From Epithemia pelagica (lineage: Eukaryota > Bacillariophyta > Bacillariophyceae > Surirellales > Surirellaceae), in contig OX337232.1 in the NCBI GenBank assembly GCA_946965045.2, forward strand, positions 3,410,001-3,474,000: a stretch of 64,000 nt of DNA, read 5' to 3'. Below, one piece after another: positions 42,601-54,504 of the stretch (its first letter is position 1; each line of letters starts with the position of its first letter). The notes beneath the pieces were generated by a model. It was not told the origin of the DNA and searched no databases. It saw nothing but the letters and a program-made list of their open reading frames with translations. The position numbers were made by a program, and so were the translations under genes.

Positions 42601-44453
42601 TTGCGTTTGTGCTGGAACAAATCGTAGGCTAAGAAGGCGGCCACCATGGAGAGAAAGACCGCACCGACAACAATCGTCGAGTAGATGGGACTTGATGTCT
42701 TATGGTCATCCTCAAACACAGAAGAGGGATATATGCTGATTGTGTAGATGCACGCACCTGCTTCTCTGGCCATTTGCAAGTCTTCATAAGTGTTAAAGTC
42801 AGCGGAGAGCTTGTAGGACTGGTACTTATCGTCGTGGTGATCGCCGATCCCGATGTATCGAGAAGTCTTCCCCTCGATCTCCCAAGTGGCCGTCTCGATC
42901 TCCCAAGTGACCTTATCGCGGCATGTGTTTTCAAGAACAAGATAGACTCCCTTCACATTGTCTGGAAGAATGTCAGAGAAGTAAACGTCCCATCTCAATA
43001 CAATGAGAAGTTGACCCACCAATTTCTTTGTCTGATTCGCGAACCCATCGTAGAGGGGCTGGTAGTAGAACGACTGCGGTTGAGTTGCAGATTGATGTCG
43101 CAACGAGCCTGAACCGAACAACAAGTCCACGAATGAGCTGGTTGCAAGATCACCCACCACCCCTTCTGCCAGACTCTCCATTACTTTGAAAACGTTACGA
43201 TTCTGTCTCAAGGAAAATGTGTCAAAGTTGACGAGTGAAGTCTTCGGAAGCGGGTCGGATTGCCACACTGGGAGGAAAGGGCCATCCTGGTAAAGTTCGT
43301 ACACAACTGGCTCTTTGATCCCAAGCTTCCATATGTCTGGTACGAACTTCTCCCCGGTGTACCAACCAGAATTGTCAAGTTGATACTGCGTCCAGTTCTG
43401 TCGTTGACTGTTTTGAACCAAGGGAAGCAATACAAAGCCAACCGAACTTGTCTGTCGACGAAGATTCTGAGCGTGAATGTGAAAATCAGGGATCGTCACA
43501 TAGGGCCAGTCTGTATCTCCCTGTCCCACAAACGATGTGATCTGGTCGGCAAAATCCTTGCAACTAGTACGGATAGTTGACGCGCTAAAAGTTGATGACT
43601 CCAAGAGTGTGGATGCAACTTGTTGGAACTGGAGGAAGTGATTGTGAGACTATCGAATTCAAACAAAAGCGAACAATGAATGCTTCTCCCTCGAAGAACG
43701 TACCGCATTCTCGAAATCATCTTCTTCTTGATTCGAGAGGAAGATGTAGGTTGCCGTTGTCACAACTCCTCCAACCAACAACATGGCAAAAATGACTACC
43801 CACCTCCAGGTGCGAACTATTTTGGTTTCATCCTTGATGATCTTCTTGATCTCCTCAACTTCATCACGTGAAGTAGATGTTGCGGAAAGGCGATTTGTTT
43901 CGTCCTCCTCGTCTTCCTCATCATCTTCATTGGCCGCCTTCACCAAATGTTCTTCTCCCAAAGGATTGTCATCCGCAACTGTCATGGTCGTAATGTCGTT
44001 GGAGTGCTCCGTTTTCTGTTTGCACAGTTTGCACTTGTGCAATTGACAGGAGTGTGTGCAATACAAGCAAGGCGAAGGCAGAAGGCAACTAATACGGGGA
44101 GCGAAATTAAACGTGACCAAAGGTTTACAGGGGGATGTTCCACTGCTGTTGATTGTGTAGGGCGTGCTGTTAGGTTTCTGGTATCTCCTTTCTCCAGAAC
44201 CTGTTGTGTCAATGTTGGGGAAGATCTTGCTTCGTGGTCGCATGTGGACGCGTGTAGACGCGTGTGGATTGTGGATTGGTGTGTACTGTTGGATCACTAC
44301 AATAGATTGGCCCTGACGGTCTCCTGTCTCCTCTGTGCACAGAAGTAAGGTAATCGTAGAAGTAATGCAAAAGGGTTCCGAAACTGAGTGATTTAGAAAG
44401 AGTGAGCATTACGACTAGGATTGAGAGAATGTTGATATTGCTTTGGACTTCGG
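39638..44453. repeat. Tandem duplication, copy 2 (contains GC3)
   Basis: Starts at the shared CTTG (39637-39640) with CTTGACGGGTC as at 33920. Ends at 44453, where GGACTTCGG is followed by sequence different from copy 1. Confidence 0.88.
40142..43985 (-). CDS. Transmembrane nucleotide cyclase-PDE fusion, GC3
   Basis: Exons (minus): 43985-43704, 43628-42053, 41979-41912, 41849-40878, 40796-40615, 40538-40142; 3477 nt, 1158 aa. Exons 1-3 and 6 match GC2 almost perfectly. Exon 4 is the most unusual of the family: the linker after MSKETADLL is different (HDVIKAKGKGEMQTFWLDANRDE) and the PDE start has GFEHACHV where others have SFEHACHV. HD motif residues IHDVDHTGVPN are kept. It probably represents the original state of this duplicated gene before conversion of GC2. 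Confidence 0.88.
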
Positions 44454-45137
44454 AGGATATGGTATACAGGCCATTTTAAATGGCCCTTTTCTTTTTCATT
44501 CTGTAGCTCTCTAGCGCTTGACGAAGTCGAGCATGATCTGCTGTTTCTAGAAAACGCTAGAGAACTTTGCTGTGTACACCCTCCGTAGATTACCTATTTG
44601 TTGCTCATGAGACTATCGCATCCGCTTGACTTGGTCAAGCAGTTCGCATCTCCTTTGAATGATGGATGATGGACAGTCTGCTGCGAGATGCGAGACAAAG
44701 CGAATCTTCTATGTGTCTTGGAAAAGTTCAACGAAGCCATTCCTTCTGCTCGATGGGCAAGCCCAAGAACCAAGAAGATAGTCGCTGAAAAATAAAACTA
44801 TTAAGCCCCAAGACCAAAGATATTTCAAATTTTGAACTTATTCCAAATAATGACCGTCTCTCATATTTTCAAAAATCAAAAGAAAAAGAAGTAAATCCAA
44901 AGATTGCAACGAAACACCCTCGATACACGACAGGATGATACATGCGGCACAAATGGTCCAAAACCACAGCTCGACAGAATATCAAACATCAGATGCTTCT
45001 CCTTTTGGATCTGCTGACTCTTTGTCTACCGCGACAGCAAAGACTAGATCGGGAGCAAGTATAGAGCAATGGTATTATATAAATGGATAGTTCTTTCCCC
45101 CACATCTCGTCACCATCTTGCATTAGTCTATTCAACA
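44454..45137. other. Intergenic between GC3 and GC4
   Basis: Presumed promoter of GC3 and 3' end of GC4. Contains short self-complementary runs (CTCTAGCGCTTG...CGCTAGAGAA, 44508-44562). No gene is seen. Confidence 0.5.
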
Positions 45138-48100
45138 TTAATTGTCTGGTGCTTCTTCGTCCCAGAAGTCTTCTGTCTCAGCAACAGGATTGCTCGCAAG
45201 AGGCGCAGCCTCAACATCTGCTGGTGTTCCGCTATTACTAGTACTGTTCCCCGCAATCGCATTCATCATCTCCTCCACCACTTCCATCCCCCGATCTTGC
45301 CATTCTTGACGATTCTTGAGTGCATAATTCAAACATTCGTCACTCGAAACACCAAACACACCACATTTCTTGAGCTTCTTGGCCAGAGGGATAATGTAGA
45401 AGTCGAAAAAGCCAATTTCGCCTTGGTACCAATTCAAGGACGGATCCGTGTCGGCACGTCCTTCTTGGTAAGCGCGGTAACATTCGTGGAAGAAGTTCTC
45501 ATTCCACTTGCGGTAAATATGCCTGATTTAGTGAATTCGGTATGTCAGAAATGTGCTTCAGTTGATCAGAGGGACAACAAATCAGGCGCAAGGAAAGAAC
45601 TTACCAATGCTGCATAGTGTGGGCCACATCCGAGGCCTGAATCAAGTGCTCAATGACAATGGTTGCCTTTCGGTTGACTGTAGCCAATGGGTCTTCCTCT
45701 CGATATTGATCCGAAAAGGCACTGTCCCATCGAGCATTTCGAAGCACCTTGAGCTCCTTGTCAGCAATATCTGTGGCAAGAACAGCCTGATAACAATCGC
45801 AAACAAATCTCGTTGAGGGTTCCTTCGGTAAAGAGAAGTGCGTCATTTTCCTCTGTTGAGCTTACCTGGACGACAAGTTGACGGAAGCGGGCAAACTCAT
45901 CCTCCGTCGAGTAGATACATGCTCGCAAGTCCTTATATTCATCACTTTGCAACAATTTCCAGGAGAGATCTATGGAGTTCTGTTCGGCCACACTCTTTCC
46001 GCGATAGGCCGAAGCTAAGGATGTGTTTTCTTCGATCAGTACTGTGTTGGGAACGCCAGTATGGTCGACATCATGAATCAATGCCGCAAAGACCAACGAG
46101 AACTGGGTCAAAGGATCGGAGGTGATACCATAAGTGTGATCGTGAAGTGTTGAGTCAATAGTATTTTCGTGTGTTATTTCATCGATGGGAATGTCCGAGT
46201 TCTTTTTGTGAACATACTCAAGGTCCGATGGCATGACAATTCGAGACAAGAGTTTTGTCACGGACATTGTCACATGACAGGCATGCTCAAAACTGTGAAA
46301 GTTGTTGTTCCGGTACAGATTGGCAATGGAGGTGATAAAGGCACGAAGTTGGCTGACGACAGCGTCATTGAGTTCAATTGTAGTGGGATCATCTTGGTTT
46401 CTTGCCGCGTCGGCATCAAATTCTGGCAGCCAAATGATTTCCTTAACCTCGTCCAAACAAATCTTTCCTGGTTGTTGGCTCCACTTGAGACTATTTTGCT
46501 GATGATCCGTTGATAGACCAGTTTGTCCCTGTTTTTCCGCATTGCGTCTTGCTAGAATCTGTTTCAAAAATCGACAGAGTACATCTACCTGCCAATCAAT
46601 CAAACGCATCGTCTTGTTGTCTGTCGAATCCAAAAAGGTGTCATTGACAGAATCCGCAGCCGTCGACAAGTGTGCATTGGATACATCATCTTTAATATGA
46701 AGCCAAAAGGTTTGCATTCGTCCTTTTCCCTTGGCCATGACCATATCCTGACGTGTCTTGACCCAGTGCGCCTTTCCTGCCGCGATCAACAAGTCGGCCG
46801 TTTCCTTGGACATGTGAATGCGATTTCGGCGTCCAGTGCTCTCAATACGGGCCTAATCAATCATCATGGTGTGAGCAAATATAATCAATTTGACTGGAGC
46901 CAAGCAGTCATTGTCATGCCCGATGACTTACCGCTGTGTTGATGGTATCACCAAAGAGTTGGAACCGAGCGCGCTCTCCCCGCAAGACTCCAGCAGTCAC
47001 TGTCCGAATAAAATCATCAACCGAACGAAACCAAGTTAGTCCAGGCTTTAATTCCCAGCCTACAAGAAACGCTCTTACTACGTACCGCTTCCGCTGTGAA
47101 GTCCAATCCGGACACCGAGGTCACCCGTATCAGGTCCCAAGGTCATTTCCAAACGTTTGACCACCTCTTGCGTGGTCAACAAGGCATCCATGGCAAATCG
47201 TGCCATGACAACCGCATGGTCTTTGCGCTTCTCCGGGAGTCCAGCAACCGCCACATAGCAGTCACCCACTGTTTCGACCTTGAAGACTCGTCGTTTCTGT
47301 GCCAGGCGATCGAGTGCGGAAAAGACATTTTCCAACAGGGTAAAGACTTGTGTCGGCTCGCGCATGGACGACCAGGCGGTAAAGTCGGTAATATCGGCAA
47401 ACATGATGGTGGTTTCCAAAAACAAATCGGCAATCGGTGTATCAATTCCTCCTTCATTGTCCATGGTTCCATCATCCAAAAAGTTTTGCAGCTTGCCCAT
47501 GTGCGACGTCATGTGGTGACGATTCTTATTCGACGGGGCTGGCTGATCCAAGAGTCGGTCTCGAATATTGCTGGGAAAGAGCGATGACACGAGTGCGTTG
47601 GATTTGGCCGCATTGGCCACCACCTTGGTATTTCGTTTCCGTTGAAACATATCGTAGGCTAAGAACGCGGCCACCATGGACAAAAAGACTGCTCCCACCA
47701 CCACCGTCAAGTAGATGGGGCTGGAGGTTTTATAATCGTCTTCAAACTCTTGCGAAGGATAAATGTTGACCGTGTAAATACATGCACCGGCTTGCTTGGC
47801 CACATCCAAACCGTTTTCGTAGGTATTGAAATCGGCAGACAGCTTGTAGGAATCGTAATCTGGTTCATGAAGATCTCCACTGCCCATGTAGCGTGCGGTT
47901 TTGCCTTGGATTTCCCATGTCGCCGTATCGTTGCAGGTGTTTTCCAGCACCAAATGAATTCCACGCACATTGTCCGGAAGAATATCGGAAAAGTAGACAT
48001 TCCACCGCAACAGGATGAGCAGTTGGCCCACAAATTTCTTGGAATCATTGTCAAACGAGTTAAAGAGAGGTTGGAAGTAAAATGACTGAGGCTCAAAGCT

Positions 48101-49008
48101 TTCAGACGGGTAAAGCTGATCCATGAATCGTTTGCTGAGAACATCCCCCACCACACCTTCATTGAGCGATCTCATGATATCGTAATCGGATTTCACCCAA
48201 TCAAGTGACAATGTATTCAGATTCATGATGGAAGTGGCAGGAATGGGATCGACTTGCCAAGCGGTAAGAAACGGACCAGTTGCGTTTGGGTCGTACAGGG
48301 CCGGCTGACTGTTTTGAAAGTACCACAAATCGGGCATAAAGGGTGTGCCAGTGTACCAATCGAGATTGGAAAACACATGCATCCTCCAAAGGCTCCGTTC
48401 TTGTTGCTCGACCAAGGGCTGCAACAGAAATCCGACCGAACTGGTCTGTCGACGGAGATTTTGCGCATGAACTTGAAAATCGGGGATGGTCACAAAGGGC
48501 CAGTCGGATTCTCCCTGATTGACCGAAGTTGTGACCTGATCCGCAAAGTCCTGGCAGCTGGTACGAATGGTGGACGCACTAAAGGTTGACGACTCCAGCA
48601 ATGTGGTGGCAAATTGTTTGAACTGAAAATGCAATACAGTATGAGATCATGCATAGAACAGAGAAGAAGGGTCTCGTGGCTCAATCGATTTGAGAAACTT
48701 ACTGAATCTTCAAAGTCATCTTCTTCTTCATTGGAGAGAAATATGTAGGTGGCACCCGTCACAACCCCTCCCACCAACAGCATGGCAATAATGACAACCC
48801 ATCGCCAGTTGCGCACAACTTTGGTTTCTTCACGAATAATCTTCTTGATTTCCTCGACTTCATCTCGAGAATTGGAGGTCGTAGACAAGCGGTTGGTTTC
48901 GTCATCATCATCCTCCTCCTCCATGTCCTCTCCTCCTTCCTGCTGCTCCTCCTTCTTCTTCTTGTCCAGAGGGTTATCCACAAGATACGCTTCACTTGTA
49001 GCTGTCAT
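45138..49008 (-). CDS. Transmembrane nucleotide cyclase-PDE fusion, GC4
   Basis: Exons (minus): 49008-48703, 48622-47086, 46999-46932, 46852-45866, 45786-45605, 45522-45138; 3465 nt, 1154 aa. I took ATG 49008 (MTATSEAYL), which aligns with GC2/GC3; an ATG eight codons upstream is possible. Acidic N-terminus, TM1 in WRWVVIIAMLLVGGVVTG, TM2 in PIYLTVVVGAVFLSMVAAF, cyclase motifs ADITDF, VETVGDCY and FGDTINTA, PDE motifs SFEHACHV and IHDVDHTGVPN. One residue difference stands out: CRFLKQ replaces SRFLKQ in the linker. The ectodomain is closer to GC1 and GC5 than to GC2/GC3. Its exon 6 is the probable source of the fragment at 39395. Confidence 0.88.
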
Positions 49009-49843
49009 GGTTGAAACCAAGTGTGGGATCAAACGCAGAGGTGATTTTTGGTAGCCCGGTTTTGGAATTTATGATAACAATAATACTCATATGTATATAT
49101 TGATGCTCGTATTTCCCCGAAACAACCGGAAAAGGAGAGAAAGGGAATATGTACAATAATTCTCATAACAGCCCCTACTCTCGAAGAAATCGGTCAGTCA
49201 TCGCACCCAACTACTTTCCAAAGGTTTCCTCATAGGATTTGGGGGAAAAAGGCGGAAGTGCGTACGTGACACATGATTGGGTATCTCCAGACGGTCCCCC
49301 GCGGTGCGATGGTTTCGCCTCTCTCTCACTTTTTCCGCTTCTACTCGGATTTATTAATGTGGTGTCGTTCCACGGATCCAAAAGTTCCAGTGAGCTGCCG
49401 AGATTGCTCCTTGTTCCCCGTTCTCCGTTCGTGTTCGTGCAATGTAACTCTCTAACAGAATCACGATCACCCACAATACTCGTAGTAGTAGTCAAGAAAT
49501 TTCTCCTTTTGTTTCTCCAGTAATTCAATCTCCTCTTTATTTCTCGGTTCCAACAAGCGAACCTCTCATGATGAAAAGAAGGTCACGATCGGATCGCGAA
49601 TACCTGCAGACATAAACTGTTGCTTCCCTAGACATCATCCGACCACGACACAAGACAGACCAAGAATCATCTTCCCAATCCAAAAAAAAGAAACCAATTC
49701 AGTAGAGCGACCAGGGACGACAAGACCACACACCTTGAGACCGAACTACCAGATAAGATAGAACACAAGTCGAAAAGAAGAAATTCCCATTGTCTACTAT
49801 AAAATAGCTTAATTGATTGTTCGTTAAAATCCCATTTGAACGC
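49009..49843. other. Intergenic between GC4 and GC5
   Basis: Presumed promoter of GC4 and 3' end of GC5. Open frames of ~100 codons exist on both strands and overlap one another; none has a recognisable motif. Confidence 0.5.
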
Positions 49844-52800
49844 TCAGCAAGACCGTCTCTCGGGTGCATCCTCGTCCCAAAAATCTTCAGTATCAACCTC
49901 CGCCACAGGATGGATCTCCATAGGCGATGTCTGACCCTCTACTTGTGTTCCGCTATTACTAGTACTGTTCCCCGCAATCGCATTCATCATTTCCTCAACG
50001 ACTTCCTTGCCCCGATCCTGCCATTCTTGACGATTCTTGAGTGCATAATTCAAACATTCGTCACTCGAAACACCAAACACACCACATTTCTTGAGCTTCT
50101 TGGCCAAGGGAATAATGTAAAAGTCGAAAAAGCCAATTTCGCCCTGATACCAATTCAACGACGGATCCGTGTCGGCCCGTCCTTCTTGGTAAGCACGGTA
50201 ACATTCGTGGAAGAAATTCTCATTCCACTTGCGGTAAATATGCCTGTATAGATGTATCATTGGGTTGGAATGAGAGAGAACGGAGAGGATGGTACGAAGG
50301 CACGGCATGAACGAAGGATGGTAACGTACCAATGCTGCATTGTATGGGCGACATCCGACGCCTGAATCAAGTGCTCAATCACAATGGTCGCCTTTCGGTT
50401 CACTGTAGCCAATGGGTCCTCTGCTTGATGTTGGTCGGCAAAGGCACTGTCCCAACGAGCATTGCGAAGGACCTTGAGCTCCTTGTCAGCAATATCTGTG
50501 GCAAGCACAGCCTGAGAATTACAAACGAGCACAACACGATTGAGGATTTCGATTGACACAGGACAATAAAGGGGGTCTTCCGGCAATTGTTCATCTTATA
50601 CGTACCTGTACGACAAGTTGACGGAAGCGAGCAAACTCATCTTGCGTCGAGTAGATACATGCTCGTAAGTCCTTATATTGATCGCTCTGCAACAGTTTCC
50701 AGGAGAGATCAATGGAGTTTTGTTCGGCCACACTCTTTCCGCGATAGGCTGACGCCAATGGGGCATTTTCTTCGATGAGTACAGTGTTTGGGACTCCTGT
50801 ATGGTCCACATCGTGAATCAATGCCGCAAAGACCAACGAGAACTGTGTCAACGGGTCTGAGGTGATACCATAAGTATGGTCATGAAGGGTCGACTCAATG
50901 GTATGCTCTTGCACCGGCTCGGTCGCAACGCCGCTGTTGCTGTCCCGTTTCCGAACGTATTCCAGATCGGATGGCATGATAATGCGAGACAAGAGTTTGG
51001 TCACGGACATTGTCACATGACAGGCATGTTCAAAACTGTGAAAGTTGTTGTTCCGGTACAGGTTGGCAATTGAGGTGATAAAGGCACGAAGTTGATTGAC
51101 GACCGCGTCGTCTAGTTCGACCATGAGCGGGTCATCTTGGTTTCTTGCCGCGTCGGCATCAAATTCTGGCAGCCAAATGATTTCCTTGACTTCGTCCAAA
51201 CAAATCTTGCCAGGCTGCTGCGTCCACTCCAGATTCTTGTCGAGAGAATCATTCGGTGCATTCGGGTGCACTTGTTTCTCGGCAGTGCGTCGTGCTAGAA
51301 TTTGCTTCAAAAAGCGACTTAGGACATCGACTTGCCAATCAATCAAACGTATCGTCTTGTTGTCTGTCGAATCCAGGAAGGTGTCATTGGCAGAATCCGC
51401 AGCCGTCGACAAGTGTGCATTGGATACATCGTCTTTAATATGAAGCCAAAAGGTTTGCATTTGACCTTTACCCTTGGCCATGACTATATCCTGACGTGCC
51501 TTGACCCAGTGTGACTTTCCGGCAGCGGTCAACAAGTCGGCCGTTTCTTTGGACATGTGAATGCGATTTCGGCGTCCGGTACTTTCAATACGAGCCTGAT
51601 AAAAAAGATGAGAGTTAGAATACTCCAATCGTTTGGATAGGGATACTCTTGCCGAGACAAGATTACACGTACCGTTGTGTTGATGGTATCTCCAAAGAGC
51701 TGGAATCGAGCACGTTCTCCTCGCAGCACACCTGCCGTGACTGTTGACGAAAAAAACAAACACAATATCCAATGAAATGTGAGGAAGGCGTTCCAACAAT
51801 CCCACAACCATGAGAGTGGAACAACAACACTCTGATCTACGTACCACTTCCACTGTGCAAACCAATTCGAACACCGAGGTCACCCGTATCAGGTCCCAAG
51901 GTCATTTCCAAACGTTTGACCACCTCTTGAGTCGTCAACAAGGCATCCATAGCAAATCGTGCCATGACCACGGCATGGTCTTTGCGCTTTTCGGGAAGTC
52001 CAGCAACCGCCACATAGCAATCACCGACCGTCTCGACCTTGAAGACTCGACGTTTCTGGGCGAGACGGTCCAGGGAGCTAAAGACATTTTCCAACAGGGT
52101 AAAGACTTGGGTCGGCTCGCGCATGGACGACCAGGCGGTAAAGTCAGTAATATCGGCAAACATGATGGTCGTTTCCAAAAATAAATCGGCAATCGGTGCG
52201 TTCAGTCCAGCGGCGGCATCTTCGTCCATGATTCCACCATCCAACAAATTTTGCAGTTTGCCCATGTGCGACGTCATTTGATGATTCTTCTTGTTATTGT
52301 TGGCCGGCTGATCCATGAGTCGGTCTCGAATATTACTGGGAAAGAGGGATGAGACGAGAGCATTGGATTTGGCCGCATTGGCCACCACCTTGGTATTGCG
52401 CTTGCGTTGAAACAAATCATAGGCCAAAAAGGCGGCCACCATGGACAAAAAGACTGCTCCGACGACCACCGTCAAGTAAATGGGACTGGAGGACTTGTAA
52501 TCGTCTTCAAATTCTTGAGAGGGATATACGTTGACCGTGTAGATACACGCGCCTGCCTTTCGCGCCGCTTCGACATTGTTGTAGGTATTGAAATCGGCCG
52601 AAAGTTTGTAGGAATCATAGGCCGTGTCATGAAGATCGCCACTGCCAATGTAACGAGCGTCCTTGCCTTCGATTTTCCAGGTGGCCGTATTGTTACAGGT
52701 GTTTTCGAGAACAAGATAAATTCCGCGAACGTCATCGGGAAGAATGTCCGAGAAATACACATTCCATCGCAACAAAATGAGGAGTTCTCCGACAACCTTC

Positions 52801-53779
52801 TTGGATTCTTGATCAAACGAGTCAAAGAGGGGCTGGAAATAAAAGGAATCGGGTTCATACTTGTCCGAAGGGTAGAGCAGATCCACAAATTGCTTACTCA
52901 GTACAGAACCCACCACTCCCTCTCCCAGAGTCTCCATGATATTATGAAGAACGACCGAGTCGCTCAAGGAGAAGGAATTAAAGTTGAGCAGTGGCAAGAC
53001 AGGAAGAGGATCGGCCTGCCAAATGGCTAAAAAGGGCCCCGTCGCGTTGCGGTCGTACATGGTGGGTTGACTGCCATTGCCAAAATACCAGACATCGGGG
53101 AAAAAGGCCGATCCATTGTACCAATCGAGATTGGACATGATGTATTGAGACCATTGCATTCGATCTTGAGGTTCCACAATGGGTAGCAGCATGAATCCAA
53201 CCGCACTCGTTTGGCGCCTCAAGTTTTGCGCATGGACATGAAAATCCGGAATGGTCACCAAGGGCCAATCGGTATCCGACTGTCGCACTGTCGTGGTGAT
53301 TTGATCGGCAAAATCCTTGCAACTGGTACGAATGGTGGAGGCACTAAAGGTGGACGATTCCAAAAGCGTCGTTGCAAATTGATTGAACTGAAAACAACAG
53401 CATATGTTAGACGGTTTGTCAGCAAAATTAGAGAGTCCAAACTGCACCAAACAAGAGAGAGAGAAGAACGTACCGAGTCTTCAAACTCGTCTTCTTCTTC
53501 ATTGGCTAGGAAAATGCACGTGAGGGTTGTGACGGCTCCTCCGACCAACAACATGGCAACAATGACAACCCATCGCCAGTTGCGGACAACTTTGGTTTCT
53601 TCACGAATAATCTTTTTGATTTCTTCCACTTCATCTCGAGAATTGGAGGTGGTGGACAAGCGGTTGGTTTCGTCGTCATCCTCCTCCATGTCATCTTCTT
53701 GTATCACGTTACTGTGCTTGTCGTCCAAAGACTTTTCCTGGAGCGGATATTGTTCCGAAACAACAACTTCCTTCACCAT
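49844..53779 (-). CDS. Transmembrane nucleotide cyclase-PDE fusion, GC5
   Basis: Exons (minus): 53779-53474, 53387-51845, 51740-51673, 51595-50606, 50511-50330, 50243-49844; 3489 nt, 1162 aa. The ATG at 53779 (context ACCATGG on the minus strand) starts MVKEVVV. The frame is open to 53893, but that part has no counterpart in relatives. Same domain order as GC1-GC4. Intron 4 (50512-50605) and exon 4 match GC2 at 35080-36080 almost exactly, while the rest of the gene is clearly diverged. The ectodomain has several Asn-x-Ser/Thr sites (NGS, NAT), as expected if exported. Confidence 0.88.
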
Positions 53780-53910
53780 GGTCGAACGTTCCTTGGGTGT
53801 CAAACAGTGTGAATCTCCTGATTGGATTTTTTTCTTTCTTAGAATGGTCTCGCTTCCGAGAAAATGAACTTGAGGCAAAATTGAAGAAATCATGTTGGGT
53901 GCGTGTCTTC

Positions 53911-54070
53911 AAAGACTACGAGCTACCAGTACCCCAGTACGAGTACGATTACTCGTACGAATCCGAACTGCGAATTACGAATACAAAGTTAAAGACTACG
54001 AGCTACCAATACCCCAGTACGAGTACGATTACTCGTACGAATCCGAACTGCGAATTACGAATACAAAGTT
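53911..54070. repeat. 80-bp tandem duplication
   Basis: Units 53911-53990 and 53991-54070 differ at one base by eye (CCAGTACCCC / CCAATACCCC). Each holds the palindromic run TACGAGTACGATTACTCGTA. It lies 90 bp outside the left end of transposon A. Confidence 0.85.
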
Positions 54071-54161
54071 CCCCTACACGAAAATAGGAGTTTGCACGGG
54101 ACCTAAAACTACTCTCTTTCTCCCCATCAATGATCCAGTGATGATGCACATACGTTACCTA

Positions 54162-54195
54162 CAAGCTGAGTTCAGGGAGTATGTTCCTGACGTAG
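54162..54195 (+). repeat. Left TIR of transposon A
   Basis: CAAGCTGAGTTCAGGGAG...CTGACGTAG, preceded by TA (54160-54161). Confidence 0.85.
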
Positions 54196-54404
54196 ACCCC
54201 TCGTAGATTTAGTACCATAAAATATAATCCTCAATAGCGTTTGGCCTGACTAGTGAATGAAAGTGTCCGACTCGTGACAACCCAGTGTCTGAATAATAAA
54301 TTTTTTCATTCGTACCGCGATGTGTGACAGCTTCCGAACGCTAGAATTCCGTCGAAAATGATGAAAAAACAGTTGTTGTCTAACGACCATGGTGAAGGGC
54401 CATC

Positions 54405-54493
54405 CCAACCGCAAACGATGTTGCCGAGCTGCATCCGGACGCTTTAGGGTTTACTTGAAACACCCCCAACGGGGCAACATCGTTTGCGGTTGG
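54405..54493. promoter_or_regulatory. Perfect 21-bp subterminal hairpin
   Basis: CCAACCGCAAACGATGTTGCC (54405-54425) and its exact complement (54473-54493) are separated by 47 bp. It ends 11 bp before the transposase ATG (54505). A degenerate version is kept in element B, where element 4 inserted into it. It could bind transposase or affect expression; no function is known. Confidence 0.75.
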
Positions 54494-54504
54494 CATCATC
54501 CTCA

